Below the pieces are notes generated by a model. The model saw nothing but the letters and a program-made list of their open reading frames with translations, did no database searches and was not told the origin of the DNA. The translations under genes were made by a program, and so were the position numbers. A stretch of 64,000 nucleotides of DNA, taken from positions 312,501 to 376,500 of the forward strand of contig JANCRA010000060.1 of NCBI GenBank assembly GCA_024362935.1, given 5' to 3'. Below are positions 61,426 through 64,000 of the stretch, piece by piece. The first letter of the stretch is position 1, and each line of letters opens with the position of its first letter. This DNA is from Setophaga petechia. Taxonomy: Eukaryota; Chordata; Aves; Passeriformes; Parulidae.

Positions 61426-63584
61426 TCACATTAATACTTGAAAGGAAGGCGTCTTAGACAACTTTCTTTTTCTTGTGTCAAAAAACTCTGCAGCCCTCTG
61501 TGCAACTTCTACAACACGATGGAAGTTGTTTAGTGAGCAGGAAGGTTTTCTCCTTGCGAGACATAGTGAAAAAGCTATTTGCTCAGATGTAGGTATCAAG
61601 AAACACTTACTGCCGTGCACTGACAAGCTAATTGCTACACAGCACTGCGATTGTGTTAGCAGCTCTCAAAGTGCTAGAAAACAGTACTTTCCCACTCTCT
61701 TGCCTTTCCCTTCACATTAATACTTGAAAGGAAGGCGTCTTAGACAACTTTCTTTTTCTTGCTGCAAAACAGTCTGCAGCCCTCTGTGCAACCTGTACAG
61801 CACGATGGAAGTTGTTTAATGAGCAGGAACATTTTCTCCTAGTGAGAGATAGTGAAAAAGCTTTTTGCTTAGATGTAGGTTACCACAGGCAGTTACTGCA
61901 GTGCACTTCAAAGCTAATAGATGCACAACACTGTGATTGTGTGCCCAGCTTTCAAAGTGATAGAAAACAGTACCTTTCCACTCTTCCTGCCTTTTCCATG
62001 CACATTACTATTCGAATGGAAAGAATTTTAGACAACTTTCTTTGGCTTCTTGCAAAACACTCTGCACACCTGCCTGCAATCTCTAGAAGTCGATGGGAGA
62101 TATTTTCTGAACTGGCTCAGTTTCTCTTTGCAAGACATGGGGAAAAAGCAATTTGCTTAGATATAGGTGAAAAGAGGCACCTACTACAGTGCACTGCAAG
62201 CTAATTGCTGCACAACACGCAGATTGTGTAAGCAGGTTGCAAACTGATAGAAAACAGTACCTCTCCCTTCTCCTGCCTTTTCTATTCACATTTCTATTTG
62301 AATGCAAGGCGTTTTAGACAACTTTCTTTTGCTTCTTGCAAAACACTCTGCACACCTGCCTGCAATCTCTAGAACTCGATGGGAGATGTTTTCTGAACTG
62401 GCTCAGTTTCTCCTTGCGAGACATGGGGAAAAAGCAATTTGCTTAGATGCAGGTGAAAAGAGGCACCTACTACAGTGCACTGAAAAACTAATTGCTGCAC
62501 AACTCTGGGATTGTGTAAGCAGCTTACAAACAGATAGAAAACAGCACCTTTCCACTCTCCTGCCTTTTCCATTCGCATTACTATTCGAATGGCAGCAGTT
62601 TTGGACAACTTTCTTTTGCTTCTTGCAAAACACTCTGCACACCTCCGTGCAACTTCTAGAAAAAATGAGAGTTGTTTTCTGAACTGGTACAGTTTCTCCT
62701 GAAGAGATATAATGCAAACGCTACTGGCTTAGATGTAGTAACAATAGGCAATTATTACAGTGCACTGCAAAGTCAATCGTAGTATAACACTGAGATTGTG
62801 TGTCCAGCTTGCAAACTGGTAGAAAACAGTACCTATCCGCTCTCCTGCATTTTCCCTTTCCAGGAACATTCGAATTGATGGCTTTTTTGGACAAGTTACT
62901 TTTTCTTGTTGCAAAACCCTCTGCAGACCTGCCTGCAACCTCTAGAGCACGATGGGAGGTTTTTTGTGAACAGACACAGTTTCTCCTGGCGAGACATAAT
63001 GAAAAAGCTTTTTGCTAAGGTGTAGCCGGCAGGAGACGCTAAAGACCAGGAGACGGAGCACTGTGCCTTTAAGCGCCGCTTCCGGGTGTCTGTCGGCCGT
63101 AGCTGTTCTCCGGAGCACGCCGCGATCTGCGTAACGACACCAGATTCTTCGCGCCAAGAAGCGTCTTCTCCTTCTCCGGAAAACAGAGACTGCGGCAGCT
63201 TCTGAACGGCGAACTACGAAGCGGCACAAAACTGGGATTGGGTAAGCAGCTTTCAAAGTGATAAAAAACAGTACTTTCCCACTCTCTTGCCTTTCCCTTC
63301 ACAATAATACTTGAAAGGAAGGCGTCTTAGACAAGTTTCTTTTTCTTCTTACAGAACACACTGCAGCCCTCTGTGCAACTTCTAGAACACGATAGGAGAT
63401 GTTTAGTGAGCAAGAAGGTTTTCTCCTTGCTAGACAGAGGCATAAAGCTATTTGCTTAGATGTAGGTGACAAGAAACACTTACTGCAGTGCACTGAAAAT
63501 GTAACTGCTACACAGCACTGCGATTGTGTTACCAGCCTGCAAAGTGCTAGAAAACAGTACTTTCCCACTCTCTTGCCTTTCCCT
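61426..63584 (+). repeat. Core block C13
   Basis: Full core. It has private cccagctttcaaag near 61947, and tataacactgagattg in the fifth monomer, an intermediate between the common and the C11/C12 forms. Confidence 0.93.
63024..63227 (+). promoter_or_regulatory. CpG-rich insert A13
   Basis: Copy of A1 with G to A at 63180 (ccggaaaacag). The E2F-like core is intact at 63148-63157 and the donor GT is at 63242. Confidence 0.6.
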
Positions 63585-64000
63585 TCACATTAATACTTGA
63601 AAGGAAGGCGTCTTAGACAACTTTCTTTTTCTTCCTGCAAAACACACTGCAGCCCTCTGTGCAACTTCTAGAACACGATAGGAAATGTTTAGTGAGCAGG
63701 AAGGTTTTCTCCTTGCGAGACATAGTGAAAAAGCTATTTGCTTAGATGTAGGTGACAAGAAACACTTACTGCAGTGCGCTGACAAGCTAATTGCTACACA
63801 ACACTGGGATGGTGTAAGCAGCTTGGAAAGCGATAGAAAACAGTACCTTTCCACTCTCCTGCCTTTCCACTCACATTAATACTTGAAAGGAAGGCGTCTT
63901 AGACAACTTTCTTTTTCTTGTTGCAAAACCCTCTGCACCCCTCTGTGCAACTTCTAGAACACGATAGGAGATGTTTAGTGAGGAGGAACGTTTTGTCCTT
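63585..64000 (+). repeat. Ordinary monomers after C13, cut by window end
   Basis: One full monomer (63585) and the start of another (63871). Both resemble 49078-49500, including cagcttggaaagcg and ctctgcacccctc, so the next unit probably follows the C8 pattern. Confidence 0.88.

Larger units (their letters stand above)
1..64000. repeat. Tandem satellite array, ~286 bp monomer, higher-order organised
   Basis: Every part of the window is a copy of one ~286 bp unit in one orientation. The landmark tca-cattaatacttgaaagg recurs at 148, 434, 719, 1005, 1291, 1577, 1863, 2149 and so on to 63871. Monomers fall into distinguishable subtypes whose order repeats, giving a higher-order repeat of 8 to 29 or more monomers. 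Nothing single-copy is present, and both window edges cut a monomer. 286 is not a multiple of 3, so no reading frame can run through successive monomers. I do not recognise the family and cannot name a Repbase or Dfam entry. Confidence 0.98.

Noticed and set aside
1..64000. CENP-B box or alpha-satellite relationship
   Set aside because: I looked for TTCGnnnnAnnCGGG on both strands and found no match. The monomer length and sequence do not resemble alpha satellite. Centromeric identity cannot be claimed.
1..64000. CRISPR array
   Set aside because: The periodicity is 286 bp of continuous repeat without unique spacers; this is a eukaryotic-type satellite.
1..64000. tRNA or rRNA genes
   Set aside because: No cloverleaf-compatible segments or conserved rRNA motifs were noticed. 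All sequence is accounted for by the satellite and its inserts.

Overview
The whole 64 kb window is one uninterrupted tandem satellite array with no unique flank. I see no protein gene, rRNA, tRNA or autonomous mobile element that can be supported. The monomer is about 286 bp and always in the same orientation. The window opens and closes in mid-monomer, so the array continues on both sides. I do not recognise the family. Ordinary monomers are CpG-poor (4 CpG in the reference monomer 36023-36308), while an embedded module keeps 23 CpG in 204 bp. This contrast suggests a genome with heavy CpG methylation, most simply a vertebrate. That is inference; I cannot name the species or chromosome.

The array is a higher-order repeat (HOR). 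Its fixed element is a seven-monomer core block 'C' of 2159 bp (monomers of about 286, 288, 286, 287, 290, 436 and 286 bp). The sixth monomer is enlarged by a CpG-rich insert 'A'. Thirteen C blocks occur, starting at 2149, 10763, 20518, 22963, 33292, 38883, 44474, 46919, 49650 (virtual start; its first part is replaced), 52091, 54822, 57551 and 61426. Between them lie runs of ordinary homogenised monomers. Three intervals also contain a 4.17 kb block 'D' of more diverged monomers carrying a second, related CpG-rich insert 'B': 5167-9332, 13781-17946 and 25981-30146. Core-to-core distances are 8614, 9755, 2445, 10329, 5591, 5591, 2445, 2731, 2441, 2731, 2729 and 3875 bp. These equal 2159 plus a whole number of 286 bp monomers, with or without D, give or take small indels.

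Layout: 1-2148 ordinary monomers; 2149-19376 two adjacent 8614 bp 29-mer HORs; 19377-22962 a short transition with a 2445 bp HOR; 22963-31576 a third 29-mer; 31577-33291 six ordinary monomers in a fixed order; 33292-44473 a nearly identical tandem pair of 5591 bp HORs; 44474-64000 a rapidly rearranged zone of short HORs (2.4-3.9 kb), with hybrid monomers marking in-register crossovers and a 2-bp deletion shared by non-adjacent units.

The most interesting feature is the CpG-rich module, present 16 times (13 A, 3 B). A and B are diverged from each other but keep the same order: a CTCF-like stretch at the left edge, an E2F-type core (TTCGCGCCAA; a full TTTTCGCGCCAAAA dyad in B), a good 5' splice donor just to the right, and a pyrimidine-rich CAG acceptor about 113 bp further on. 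It looks like a promoter or boundary module built into a satellite, comparable in concept to CpG-rich macrosatellites such as D4Z4 or DXZ4. Function is not shown by the sequence and is inferred.
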